Below are positions 18,239-28,400 of a stretch of DNA of 64,000 bases, piece by piece. Both the position numbers and the translations under genes were made by a program. Numbering within the stretch: position 1 is the stretch's first letter; each line of letters starts with the position of its first letter. The stretch is from Globisporangium splendens. Taxonomy: Eukaryota; Oomycota; Peronosporomycetes; Pythiales; Pythiaceae. The notes beneath the pieces were generated by a model, which did not search any database, was not told the origin of the DNA, and was given only the letters and a program-made list of their open reading frames with translations. The stretch lies in NCBI GenBank assembly GCA_006386115.1, contig VFIW01000002.1:620001-684000 (forward strand). Reading direction: 5' to 3'.

Positions 18239-20876
18239 CTACCATCACAACCCCACCGTCAACGACTTGAAGCTGCAGCACAGAAGCGTCGGCTGGGTAG
18301 CACCCGTCAAGCTTCTGCAACGCTTCGAGGTCTTCAAGCAGGAAGCCTTGCCACTGCACTTCACTCCATTGCTGCATGCAGTGAGCTCCGAGCTGCGACC
18401 GCAAGAGACGAAGGAGGGTGTTGGGGTGGAGAAGTCGCGTGTGGTGCGCGGGGATCCACTCCACCGGCTGACCCGTGAGGTACTGGATCCAGTGGTCGTT
18501 CGCAAAGATCGTCGGCGCGATCGACATGAGCATGAGCTCGAACAAGCCCAAAGCCTTGGACGCTCGCGACAACTCCTTGATCGAGTCAGACGACGTCCAC
18601 CACTTCGCACACGTCTTGAAGATCTCGCTTCGCTTCGACGGGACCGTCGTCTTCATCAGTTTCTTCCACTTCGCGCTGAACGTCACGTCTTCGCTCGGCT
18701 GCGTCGCACAGAACACGCGGTTGATCGCGTGCAGCTGCGCCAGTTCTTCGATCACCTGTCCGCTTCCAGCCATCTTCAACGCCAATGCGCTGTTGAAGGC
18801 GAGTGGACACTCGACCGCTTTCTTCGTGATGTGGTCGGGATTCGTCGCGTTCTCGAGCAGCTTGCACACACCGTCGACCTTCTTGTCCGCTTCCGCGAGA
18901 CAGTCCGGGAGGGTGTTGAGAAGCGCCGTGTTCTCGTCATTGAGCATCGCCTCGGTCACCTCCATGACGAGCGACGCCTTCACCGCCTTCTTGATTTTCG
19001 TGTGGTGTTTCTCGACGAAGAAAGCAGACTCAGTCGAGGACTTCACCGCGTCCGGACGCTTCACATCGACGGGGACCACTTGGTAGCGCACTCCGTACTT
19101 CTTGTCAGCCGTCACGTTCTTCGACTTGAACGTGACCTCCATCGACTGGAGCGCTTGGAAGTAGTTGGAGGTGGCGACGCCGTTGAGAGGCTGAGGCTGC
19201 TGCTTTACCATGAGGTTGGAGAAGTCGACTCCGTTGCGCGAGCGCTTCTTCTTGTTCGAGACGGTTTTGAAGCCGTCGTCGGGTCCGCTGGTCAGCAAGA
19301 GAGGCTTCGTCGTCGGGGGTTTCGGACTTCCAGGTGGAGTCAACTTGCCGTTCGATCCACTATAGACCGAAATCGAGAGCGTGCTGTCGGGCTTGCTCGG
19401 TTGCTTGGCGAGCTGGTTGGCAGCTGGTGGCTGACCATGCTGAGCTCCTTTCTGGAGCTGGCCATCCCGTTTCTTCGCATCCTCGAGTGACTTCTGCAGC
19501 GAGGATTGGTACGGCTTCGAGTTCGGACTCGCAGCTTGCGCGTACGTCTTCGACGATGACTGTTGTTGTTGCTGCGGCTCAGACGCCGGTGCAGCGGGAG
19601 GGAAGATGCTGTTGGGAGTGCCGAGATCGAGACCGTGGTGCGAGCGGTAGCCGAACGGGAGACGCTCAGACTGGTACGGCGCATTCTTGCCATGCGTCGG
19701 GTGCAGCTTGTTGTCGAACAATAGCTGGTCGCAGACGGAGCCGTTGATCATCAGCGCGCTCGGACATGACTTCGACATGAAGTACACGCGCCAAGTCGCG
19801 GACGTGATGCCGGTCGCGAGGTTCACTTCGCGGAAGGTGTCGTACACCGGCTGGCACCCAAGAAGGAACAAGCGGTGCAGGATTACATCCGTGTCCGTGT
19901 CCGAGTCGACGTTGGAGATGTCGATGAAGTACTTTGGGCCAAGGATGTCGAACTCCTTGAACACGAAGACGCCGCCGAGGATGTTCACGCGCGTCCGCTC
20001 GAGGCGCATACACGCGTCCTTCGATTTCACCTTGACGCGGAGTTTGCCGCCGGGGAGCTTGGAGACTTGGCCGATCTCGTAGAGCTGATACAGCTCCTCG
20101 AGGACCTTGTTTCCGTGGCTCTTGCCGGACAGCGACACCATGATCTTGTGGAGCGGAGTCTTTGCGAACGTCCGTCCGGTGTCAATCACCATGTCAAACT
20201 TGGCTCGTGGGAGCGCATACGGACGCGCTTGCTCCATGCGAGACGCGATGAACGACCAGTCACCGCCAGCGGCGTACTGGCGCTCGATCGCTTCGATGTC
20301 GCAGGCGAGAGGCTTCGGGGTCTCCACACGACGGCGCACAGTTTCAGCTTCGGCTTGGTCGCGGCGGAGGTGTTCTTGCTGCGAGAGCACGTCCGCCATC
20401 GTCGGACGCGGGTCCACGCGAGGAAGCGAGGCGGCGTCAGGCATTTGCGGGGGCTCCATCGACTCGTCATCGGACGGCGAATCGGGCACAGCGGGTGGGG
20501 GGATCGACCCATCATCGAGCGCAGGCGCATTGGACGGCGAGTCAGGAACATCAGGCGGTGTGCTCATATGCACATCGAGTCCAAAGTCACTCGATCCCAT
20601 CGGCGCAGAGACCGGGAGAGAAGGGGACGCGGAAGCCGGTGGCGACGGAGGCGCAGCGGAGGGAGGGGACAGGAGAACGCGTGGCGTGGCGACCGGAGAG
20701 CCACCCATCGGAGATTCGGATCGCTCCAAATTTTCCGAGGGGGATGGGCCGACCGTGGAACCAGGCTGGATACTGGGTGTGGACCCAGATTCTTGGCCAG
20801 GTGCGACACGTGGAGGCACGACAGGCGGAGACGAGGGGACGACGAGAGGAGCAGAGGCGGCAGTCGGAGGTTCCAT
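18213..20876 (-). CDS. LINE element 1 ORF1: nucleic-acid-binding protein
   Basis: 887 residues from ATG in the context CCATGGAA, conserved in all copies. The N-terminal ~190 residues are Pro/Ser/Asp-rich. A conserved block begins MADVLSQQEHLRRDQ, continues ETPKPLACDIEAIERQYAAGGDW, and leads to an RRM-like region (KLPGGKLRVKVKSKDACMRLER, FKEFDIL, YFIDISNVDSDTDTD). The middle is Gln/Ser/Lys-rich (disordered), and the C-terminal ~300 residues are conserved (DHWIQYLTG, PAHHTRLLHPNTLLRLL). ORF1 proteins of LINEs coat the element RNA. The domain match is by pattern only. Confidence 0.88.
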   Translation of the reverse strand: MEPPTAASAPLVVPSSPPVVPPRVAPGQESGSTPSIQPGSTVGPSPSENLERSESPMGGSPVATPRVLLSPPSAAPPSPPASASPSLPVSAPMGSSDFGLDVHMSTPPDVPDSPSNAPALDDGSIPPPAVPDSPSDDESMEPPQMPDAASLPRVDPRPTMADVLSQQEHLRRDQAEAETVRRRVETPKPLACDIEAIERQYAAGGDWSFIASRMEQARPYALPRAKFDMVIDTGRTFAKTPLHKIMVSLSGKSHGNKVLEELYQLYEIGQVSKLPGGKLRVKVKSKDACMRLERTRVNILGGVFVFKEFDILGPKYFIDISNVDSDTDTDVILHRLFLLGCQPVYDTFREVNLATGITSATWRVYFMSKSCPSALMINGSVCDQLLFDNKLHPTHGKNAPYQSERLPFGYRSHHGLDLGTPNSIFPPAAPASEPQQQQQSSSKTYAQAASPNSKPYQSSLQKSLEDAKKRDGQLQKGAQHGQPPAANQLAKQPSKPDSTLSISVYSGSNGKLTPPGSPKPPTTKPLLLTSGPDDGFKTVSNKKKRSRNGVDFSNLMVKQQPQPLNGVATSNYFQALQSMEVTFKSKNVTADKKYGVRYQVVPVDVKRPDAVKSSTESAFFVEKHHTKIKKAVKASLVMEVTEAMLNDENTALLNTLPDCLAEADKKVDGVCKLLENATNPDHITKKAVECPLAFNSALALKMAGSGQVIEELAQLHAINRVFCATQPSEDVTFSAKWKKLMKTTVPSKRSEIFKTCAKWWTSSDSIKELSRASKALGLFELMLMSIAPTIFANDHWIQYLTGQPVEWIPAHHTRLLHPNTLLRLLRSQLGAHCMQQWSEVQWQGFLLEDLEALQKLDGCYPADASVLQLQVVDGGVVMVAGGLATRC

Positions 20877-20970
20877 GGGGAAGGTCGAGACGGCGGCAGG
20901 TGCGGCGGGCGGGGTGGGAGAGGGGTTCTTCTGGAAGTCGACTTGAGGGGTAGCCGGCAAATTGAGAAGT

Positions 20971-21042
20971 GCCCCTATAGCTCAGTGGTAGAGCACCCGC
21001 TTAGTAAGCGGAAGGTCGGTAGTTCAATCCTGCCTGGGGGCA
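20971..21042 (+). tRNA. tRNA-Thr(AGT), copy 3
   Basis: Identical to copy 1. Rebuilt by the target-site duplication of element 1; its upstream flank is the LINE 5' end. Confidence 0.92.
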
Positions 21043-21663
21043 ACATCTTTGCTGCTCGCGGCCCTTCTTCTATCTATCTATCCTTTCTCTCGCGTTCCGG
21101 AGGGCCATTTATCTATTATGCCAACGCAGCCACACATCCGTGTCTCGCTAGTCACTGGCAGGCGTTATTCGTCTATGTATGGTCCCCCCACACGCACGCA
21201 CACATATCTGCTTGCTCGCTAGCTTGAGCAACAGGGTGCTGGCTGGCTGGCTGGCTGGCGCTGTTGGCAAATTGACGGACCACAGCGACGCAGCTCTGTC
21301 TCTATCGTCCTGTTACGCTTCATTTGTTGGCTCTGACCGCGGAGGGCTCGAGCGAGTGTCGCGCCGTGCCGCTTGGGGCTGCTCGTTGGTCTCCGAGGCT
21401 ATCAGACCCCTCCTCGGGACTTGTGGGGCCAGCTGACGCACACGCAGCGTCTGACGACAGCTACACGGCGTGCGGCGTGCGGGAACCCAAAATAACAAAT
21501 ATAAACAATTGCGATTTTTTGCACGTTGCGTGCGGTGTCTGTGCGTGGTCGAGGGCGGCAAGCGAGTGTGCGTTGGGTGGATGTGTGTTTGTGTGTGTGT
21601 GTGTGTTGCGTGTAGTTTGCGTTTGGTTTGGTTTGGTTGTGAGTGTGGTGTTTGGTGTGGTGA

Positions 21664-21735
21664 GCCCCTATAGCTCAGTGGTAGAGCACCCGCTTAGTAA
21701 GCGGAAGGTCGGTAGTTCAATCCTGCCTGGGGGCA
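21664..21735 (+). tRNA. tRNA-Thr(AGT), copy 4
   Basis: Identical to copy 1, with the natural upstream spacer. Confidence 0.92.
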
Positions 21736-22352
21736 ACATCTTTGCTGCTCGCGGCCCTTCTTCTATCTATCTATCCTTTCTCTCGCGTTCCGGAGGGCCA
21801 TTTATCTATTATGCCAACGCAGCCACACATCCGTGTCTCGCTAGTCACTGGCAGGCGTTATTCGTCTATGTATGGTCCCCCCACACGCACGCACACATAT
21901 CTGCTTGCTCGCTAGCTTGAGCAACAGGGTGCTGGCTGGCTGGCTGGCGCTGTTGGCAAATTGACGGACCACAGCGACGCAGCTCTGTCTCTATCGTCCT
22001 GTTACGCTTCATTTGTTGGCTCTGACCGCGGAGGGCTCGAGCGAGTGTCGCGCCGTGCCGCTTGGGGCTGCTCGTTGGTCTCCGAGGCTATCAGACCCCT
22101 CCTCGGGACTTGTGGGGCCAGCTGACGCACACGCAGCGTCTGACGACAGCTACACGGCGTGCGGCGTGCGGGAACCCAAAATAACAAATATAAACAATTG
22201 CGATTTTTTGCACGTTGCGTGCGGTGTCTGTGCGTGGTCGAGGGCGGCAAGCGAGTGTGCGTTGGGTGGATGTGTGTTTGTGTGTGTGTGTGTGTTGCGT
22301 GTAGTTTGCGTTTGGTTTGGTTTGGTTGTGAGTGTGTTGTTTGGTGTGGTGA

Positions 22353-22424
22353 GCCCCTATAGCTCAGTGGTAGAGCACCCGCTTAGTAAGCGGAAGGTCG
22401 GTAGTTCAATCCTGCCTGGGGGCA
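22353..22424 (+). tRNA. tRNA-Thr(AGT), copy 5
   Basis: Identical to copy 1, with the natural upstream spacer. Confidence 0.92.
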
Positions 22425-23047
22425 ACATCTTTGCTGCTCGCGGCCCTTCTTCTATCTATCTATCCTTTCTCTCGCGTTCCGGAGGGCCATTTATCTATTA
22501 TGCCAACGCAGCCACACATCCGTGTCTCGCTAGTCACTGGCAGGCGTTATTCGTCTATGTATGGTCCCCCCACACGCACGCACACATATCTGCTTGCTCG
22601 CTAGCTTGAGCAACAGGGTGCTGGCTGGCTGGCTGGCGCTGTTGGCAAATTGACGGACCACAGCGACGCAGCTCTGTCTCTATCGTCCTGTTACGCTTCA
22701 TTTGTTGGCTCTGACCGCGGAGGGCTCGAGCGAGTGTCGCGCCGTGCCGCTTGGGGCTGCTCGTTGGTCTCCGAGGCTATCAGACCCCTCCTCGGGACTT
22801 GTGGGGCCAGCTGACGCACACGCAGCGTCTGACGACAGCTACACGGCGTGCGGCGTGCGGGAACCCAAAATAACAAATATAAACAATTGCGATTTTTTGC
22901 ACGTTGCGTGCGGTGTCTGTGCGTGGTCGAGGGCGGCAAGCGAGTGTGCGTTGGGTGGATGTGTGTTTGTGTGTGTGTGTGTGTGTGTGTTGCGTGTAGT
23001 TTGCGTTTGGTTTGGTTTGGTTGTGAGTGTGTTGTTTGGTGTGGTGA

Positions 23048-23062
23048 GCCCCTATAGCTCAG
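23048..23062 (+). repeat. 15-nt tRNA-Thr stub, duplication of the 726-bp element
   Basis: GCCCCTATAGCTCAG at the boundary; the matching copy starts the tRNA at 23789. Confidence 0.95.
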
Positions 23063-23788
23063 TTGAAAGGTGTCCGTATATTAGTGAGAATAAATACTAC
23101 GGCAAACTGACTTCTACTTGCTCGCTACGCCCTTGCGTATTCTATGATGCCAGCACTAAGGCTTCTCTTTAATTCTGTTGGGGTGAGATTTTGGTTGTGC
23201 TATGCAGTCGTTTGTGTCGGCTTGGTGAAGGTTGCTTGTGTGTCAGGTCTTTAAACCTTGCTGTTTTGAGGTGTGAGTGTCGGTGTGAGACACTCGAGGA
23301 TGTATTCTGGGTTGATTCTTCCCTTGTGGGTTGAACCATGTCTTGTGGGTTGATTCTTGTCTTGTGGGTTGATTTCTTGACTTGTGGGTTGATTCTTCGC
23401 TTGTGGGTTGATTCTTGTCTCGTGGGTTCATTCTTCACTTCTGGGTTGATTCTTCGAGATCGTGCTGGCGATCGGAGCACTCCCCGCTCGCACAAGCGCG
23501 ACCTCTCTCGGTCGTCTTGCAGTTGCTCACGCGCAATGCGGGTCGCTTCGCTCAGCGAAGTGCATCGGCTCTACCGACGGAGCCGATCAACGGACAGTTG
23601 CGAGGCGAACTGGAAGGCGATGTCGATGCAGACTCCAAACGCGCGTCTTCTTGCGCTTCTTCTTCGTTCTCCCTACACCCATACTGCAGGCAGAGTGGGT
23701 GGGAGAGAGAGGTGGAGGAAGTGGAGTGGTGATGGGCTTGGGTACTTCTGAAGAGTCGACTTGTGGGGTAGCGAGCAAATTGAGAAGT
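23063..23788 (-). mobile_element. Non-autonomous LINE derivative, 726 bp
   Basis: Inserted at the same tRNA position with the same 15-bp duplication. Its 5' end (…GCGAGCAAATTGAGAAGT at the high side) is the LINE 5' end. Its 3' tail belongs to a second family (GGTGTCCGTATATT rather than GGTTGTCTATATTACT). It has no ORF1/ORF2 homology apart from the terminus; the middle holds a minisatellite. It was probably mobilised in trans by full LINEs. Confidence 0.85.
23302..23458 (+). repeat. Minisatellite, ~8 copies of an 18-20 bp unit
   Basis: Imperfect tandem copies of a unit built on TTGTGGGTTGATTCTTG inside the 726-bp element. On the minus strand the unit reads as a repeated Asn-Gln-Pro-Thr-rich peptide, which has no start or family support. 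Confidence 0.85.
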
Positions 23789-23860
23789 GCCCCTATAGCT
23801 CAGTGGTAGAGCACCCGCTTAGTAAGCGGAAGGTCGGTAGTTCAATCCTGCCTGGGGGCA
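23789..23860 (+). tRNA. tRNA-Thr(AGT), copy 6
   Basis: Identical to copy 1; upstream flank is the 5' end of the 726-bp element. Confidence 0.92.
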
Positions 23861-24476
23861 ACATCTTTGCTGCTCGCGGCCCTTCTTCTATCTATCTATC
23901 CTTTCTCTCGCGTTCCGGAGGGCCATTTATCTATTATGCCAACGCAGCCACACATCCGTGTCTCGCTAGTCACTGGCAGGCGTTATTCGTCTATGTATGG
24001 TCCCCCCACACGCACGCACACATATCTGCTTGCTCGCTAGCTTGAGCAACAGGGTGCTGGCTGGCTGGCTGGCTGGCGCTGTGGCAAATTGACGGACCAC
24101 AGCGACGCAGCTCTGTCTCTATCGTCCTGTTACGCTTCATTTGTTGGCTCTGACCGCGGAGGGCTCGAGCGAGTGTCGCGCCGTGCCGCTTGGGGCTGCT
24201 CGTTGGTCTCCGAGGCTATCAGACCCCTCCTCGGGACTTGTGGGGCCAGCTGACGCACACGCAGCGTCTGACGACAGCTACACGGCGTGCGGCGTGCGGG
24301 AACCCAAAATAACAAATATAAACAATTGCGATTTTTTGCACGTTGCGTGCGGTGTCTGTGCGTGGTCGAGGGCGGCAAGCGAGTGTGCGTTGGGTGGATG
24401 TGTGTGTGTGTGTGTGTGTTGCGTGTAGTTTGCGTTTGGTTTGGTTTGGTTGTGAGTGTGGTGTTTGGTGTGGTGA
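23789..24476 (+). repeat. tRNA-Thr repeat unit 6 (688 bp)
   Basis: Single unit bounded by two insertions. One T is missing in GCGCTGTGGC relative to GCGCTGTTGGC in its neighbours. Confidence 0.95.
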
Positions 24477-24491
24477 GCCCCTATAGCTCAG
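24477..24491 (+). repeat. 15-nt tRNA-Thr stub, duplication of the 108-bp element
   Basis: GCCCCTATAGCTCAG; the matching copy starts the tRNA at 24600. Confidence 0.95.
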
Positions 24492-24599
24492 TTGAAAGGT
24501 GTCCGTATATTGTTGTTAATAAATACTACGGCAAACTGACTTCTACTTGCTCGCTACGCCCTTGCGTATTCTATGATGCTAGCACTAAGGCTTCTCTTA
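24492..24599 (-). mobile_element. 5'-truncated LINE derivative, 108 bp
   Basis: Only the 3' tail of the second family (same as 23063-23170, with a few differences) between two copies of the 15-bp target. It is a textbook 5'-truncated insertion from target-primed reverse transcription and fixes the 3' end and cleavage site precisely. Confidence 0.9.
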
Positions 24600-24671
24600 G
24601 CCCCTATAGCTCAGTGGTAGAGCACCCGCTTAGTAAGCGGAAGGTCGGTAGTTCAATCCTGCCTGGGGGCA
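24600..24671 (+). tRNA. tRNA-Thr(AGT), copy 7
   Basis: Identical to copy 1; upstream flank is the truncated 108-bp element. Confidence 0.92.
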
Positions 24672-25284
24672 ACATCTTTGCTGCTCGCGGCCCTTCTTCT
24701 ATCTATCTATCCTTTCTCTCGCGTTCCGGAGGGCCATTTATCTATTATGCCAACGCAGCCACACATCCGTGTCTCGCTAGTCACTGGCAGGCGTTATTCG
24801 TCTATGTATGGTCCCCCCACACGCACGCACACATATCTGCTTGCTCGCTAGCTTGAGCAACAGGGTGCTGGCTGGCTGGCTGGCTGGCGCTGCTGGCAAA
24901 TTGACGGACCACAGCGACGCAGCTCTGTCTCTATCGTCCTGTTACGCTTCATTTGTTGGCTCTGACCGCGGAGGGCTCGAGCGAGTGTCGCGCCGTGCCG
25001 CTTGGGGCTGCTCGTTGGTCTCCGAGGCTATCAGACCCCTCCTCGGGACTTGTGGGGCCAGCTGACGCACACGCAGCGTCTGACGACAGCTACACGGCGT
25101 GCGGCGTGCGGGAACCCAAAATAACAAATATAAACAATTGCGATTTTTTGCACGTTGCGTGCGGTGTCTGTGCGTGGTCGAGGGCGGCAAGCGAGTGTGC
25201 GTTGGGTGGATGTGTGTGTGTGTGTGTTGCGTGTAGTTTGCGTTTGGTTTGGTTTGGTTGTGAGTGTGGTGTTTGGTGTGGTGA
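24600..25284 (+). repeat. tRNA-Thr repeat unit 7 (685 bp)
   Basis: Single unit between the 108-bp insertion and element 2, with a short TG run. Confidence 0.95.
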
Positions 25285-25299
25285 GCGCCTATAGCTCAG
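25285..25299 (+). repeat. 15-nt tRNA-Thr stub, duplication of element 2
   Basis: GCGCCTATAGCTCAG, one change (C to G at base 3) from the tRNA. The stub is free to drift because it is no longer part of a tRNA. The matching copy starts the tRNA at 32280. Confidence 0.93.
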
Positions 25300-25457
25300 T
25301 TGAAAGGTTGTCTATATTACTAGAATTAGACAGAGTGACGACTCAATCTGCCTAGCTACATATAGATACTACTACTTTTCGAATAAATATACTCTACACT
25401 TGGTTTGGTACAGGATCTTGCGAGTTGCGTTCTGGTTAAAGATCTTCTGACTAGAGA

Positions 25458-28400
25458 CTAGTGCTGGAGGTGACGAACTTGGAACATTGCTGGGTGGGTC
25501 GTGGCAAAGTCACCGAAAGGCGGATACTTCCTCATCTTGGTAAGCGCCTTCTCGAGTGATGCTCTCTCATCGTCGTCGTATCGACACCTCAGGTTGTACC
25601 GGAAGTGCGCACTGGCAGTGGTGAAGATGACCAGCAGTGCTGGCGTCGTCGGTGTGGGCTGTCTTCCATCGAACAGACACCGATTACGATCCGACCAGAT
25701 GAAGTGGAGGGTCACAGCGCGGAACGTGCGCCACACGTCTCCGATGACGTCCTCACACTCCTTCCATTCATCTCGCACGACTGGTTTCCTTGCTGTCGCA
25801 ATCATGGTCCATGTCAACTGGGATCGGACAAATGGCGCCATGATGTTCCGTATGTGCTCCCACAGTCTTGTTGCGAGAGCACACTCGAAGAACAAGTGCT
25901 GCTCCGTCTCGACTGCATCACACCCGTCGCGAATGCAGTAGATGATGCGCGGGTTCGAGTGTTGCAGGAACCAGAACCGCGAGCGCACGGGGAGAAGACG
26001 GAACGCGAGGCGGAACTGCAGGTCTTCGAACACGGGGAGCAGGATCTTGCGAAGATGCTTCCCGTACTTCACGAACGACTTGACTTCTTCGTCGCCGACA
26101 CTCGGAGAGTGCAGCGACATCGGATGGGACTTGTTCGGTGGTTCCGGCTTCCACACGACTCGAAGAAGCGCGCTCCTCGGGATCGCTGGGACCAGACACA
26201 CCTTCGAGCCACTTTTGCATCCCAGGTGAGGGAATGCACTCTCACTCCATGTGTCCGAAGACAAAGGTGCAAGCTCACGCACTCCAAGTCGGACCGCGAT
26301 CTGTGTCGCCTCTCGGTACAGAGAACGCAACCACTGGGATTGCACACCGAGAGCCACAGACGCGAGAGTGAGGTCGAGGTGCCGTTGGACGAAGTCGGAC
26401 TCGCTCGGCCAGGAAGCACCATTGCTCATGAAGTCGACCAGCGAGCACAAGCCGAAGACCCTCGAGATGTGCAGACGGAACCCACGCTGGGGTTCTGGCA
26501 CCATCCCGATGCATCGACGGTGTGCAGCGGTGGTTTGCGACCTCGGAGTCTGCTCGTAGTGGAGGTCTGGATCCGAGTGGAACCAGATCGGCTGGTTCAG
26601 ACCATACCAGACACGCTCGTCCGTCGGAAGGTCGTGCCACGAGATCTCCCATCGGATCTTGTACCACCAGACCCACGTCTCCTTCCACCAAACAGAGATC
26701 AACTCCCACTTGATCATCGTGCCGTGTCGAAGAGGAGACACTGTGAGGAAGTCGAGCGCCGTGCGTCGACCGACTCGAGGAAGAACCGCTGTGAGCAGCT
26801 CCGCACTCGGTGTCGTCCAGCTTCTCTCGTCTGACTTGCTCGCCGATCGCATGAACTGGAGCAGATGCTGGAGGCGTTGTCGCTTCAGTTGCGCTTCGAT
26901 GCTTGGGATCTGCAGACCACCCTCACTCCTCGGGAGATACAAGAACTCCTTCGGAATGAGCTGGATGTGGCTTGCATCTCGATCGTGCTTCCGACTCAAG
27001 ACGAACCGATTCAGCATCGACTGCCACCTCTTCACGACCGACGACGGGATCGACACGTGCTGGGTGTAGTGCCACAAGCGAGACAAGACCATCGTTTGCG
27101 CCACAAGAAGACGACCGCGAAGAGTCCTTGCTCGTCTGTACCACATCTTGAAACCGTCGTAGAAGCGTTGCTCGAGGAAGTTGACGATGTCGTCGTTGAC
27201 TGGCGACTGACTGAAGGGGATCCCGAGGAACTTGACCGACTCGGCTCGACCAAGCACATGCACACCAGGGAGCTGGGGACAGATCTCGTTCCGATTCAGC
27301 GCCATCAGGTTCGACTTGCCAAGGTTCAATTTCGCGCCAGACCCGTTGCAGTACTCCTCCACGAGTTCAAGCTGCGCTTGCACACTCGCAATGGAGCCTC
27401 CCAGGAGAGTCGTGTCGTCCGCGAAGAAGACACTGGTGGATGTGTGATCCTCGGTGAGGCACACTCCGAACTCTTCGTGGGACCGCAGCAGGTTTCCCAG
27501 TGGCTCGATCGTGAGAAGGAAGAGAAGCGCAGAGAGCGGGTCGCCTTGCTTCACTCCTCTTGTCGGATACAGCGCGGGCTGGATGTTCTGGTTGATGACG
27601 AGGTGTGCTTGCGGCTCGGTGTACAGCAGTCTCACCCACTGCAAAAAGTCCGAACCACACCCCATTCGCTCGAGCACACGGAACATGTAGTCCCAGTTCA
27701 CTCGGTCGAACGCCTTCTCGAAGTCCAAGAACAGAGCATATGCTTCTTCGTCTCGACTCGTCACCAAGTCCTGCAGATCCGCGAGGAACCGCACATGGTG
27801 GTGGATCGATCGACCTTTGACGAACCCTTTCTGATCCGTGTGGACCAGGTCCGGTACGACACTTTGCAGTCGATAGGTGAGAGCCTTCGAGAGAACCTTG
27901 ACGTCGACCGGGATGAGTGCGATCGGTCGGTAGTTGCCTGGTTGTGCTCTCGAGCCTTTCTTGTGGAGAAGCACGACGGCAGACTTGCGCTGAGAAGGGA
28001 GCAGAACCCCTCGTCGAAGTTGGTCGTTGAAGACAAGACTGAGACACTCACCGAAGACGTCCGGAGCGACCTGGTAGAAACCAGCAGTCAAACCGTCCAT
28101 GCCAGGAGCCGACGTCGCCTTCATGTGTCGAATCGCATCCGCCAGATCGTGAGATGTGACTGGCGCATTCAGGATGTCTCGACCCGTTTCCGACGTGAAC
28201 CGGACGATGGAGTCGAGAAGCTTGCGTTGCACGGTTTCGTCGGGTGGAGGAGCTCTCCCTGCTGGACTGTCGGGATCTCCCATCTCGGACCCCCAGTGTT
28301 CCAGGAAGCGAAGCGATATCTCTTGAGGATTCGATGAGACACTGCCACTCTGTGTCACCACCTCCTCGATCGAGACCCTTCTCAAGCTCGTGTCCAGCGG

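Larger units (their letters stand above)
12316..20970 (-). mobile_element. LINE element 1 (8.66 kb) inserted in tRNA-Thr, with antisense ORF3
   Basis: Minus-strand non-LTR retrotransposon. Its 5' end (high coordinate) abuts the intact tRNA-Thr at 20971, and its 3' end (ending CCTTTCAA on the minus strand) abuts the 15-nt stub at 12301. ORF1 (18213-20876) and ORF2 (14093-18238) are intact. Between ORF2 and the 3' tail lies a plus-strand module: a tRNA-like sequence at 12541-12611 and an ORF (12670-13965) convergent with ORF2. The last ~56 bp are shared with elements 2 and 3. No polyA tail was seen. Confidence 0.92.
20971..23047 (+). repeat. tRNA-Thr tandem repeat units 3-5 (693, 689, 695 bp)
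   Basis: Units 20971-21663, 21664-22352 and 22353-23047, near-identical to units 1-2. Differences are confined to CTGG and TG run lengths and a few substitutions, for example GTGTGTTGTTT in place of GTGTGGTGTTT near the ends of units 4 and 5. Confidence 0.95.

Noticed and set aside
15884..19490. Very long plus-strand ORFs (up to ~750 codons) opposite LINE ORF2 and ORF1
   Set aside because: They are antisense shadows of GC-biased coding sequence; the minus strand has clear endonuclease and reverse-transcriptase motifs. The same holds for 26865-28337, 30808-32214 and similar.
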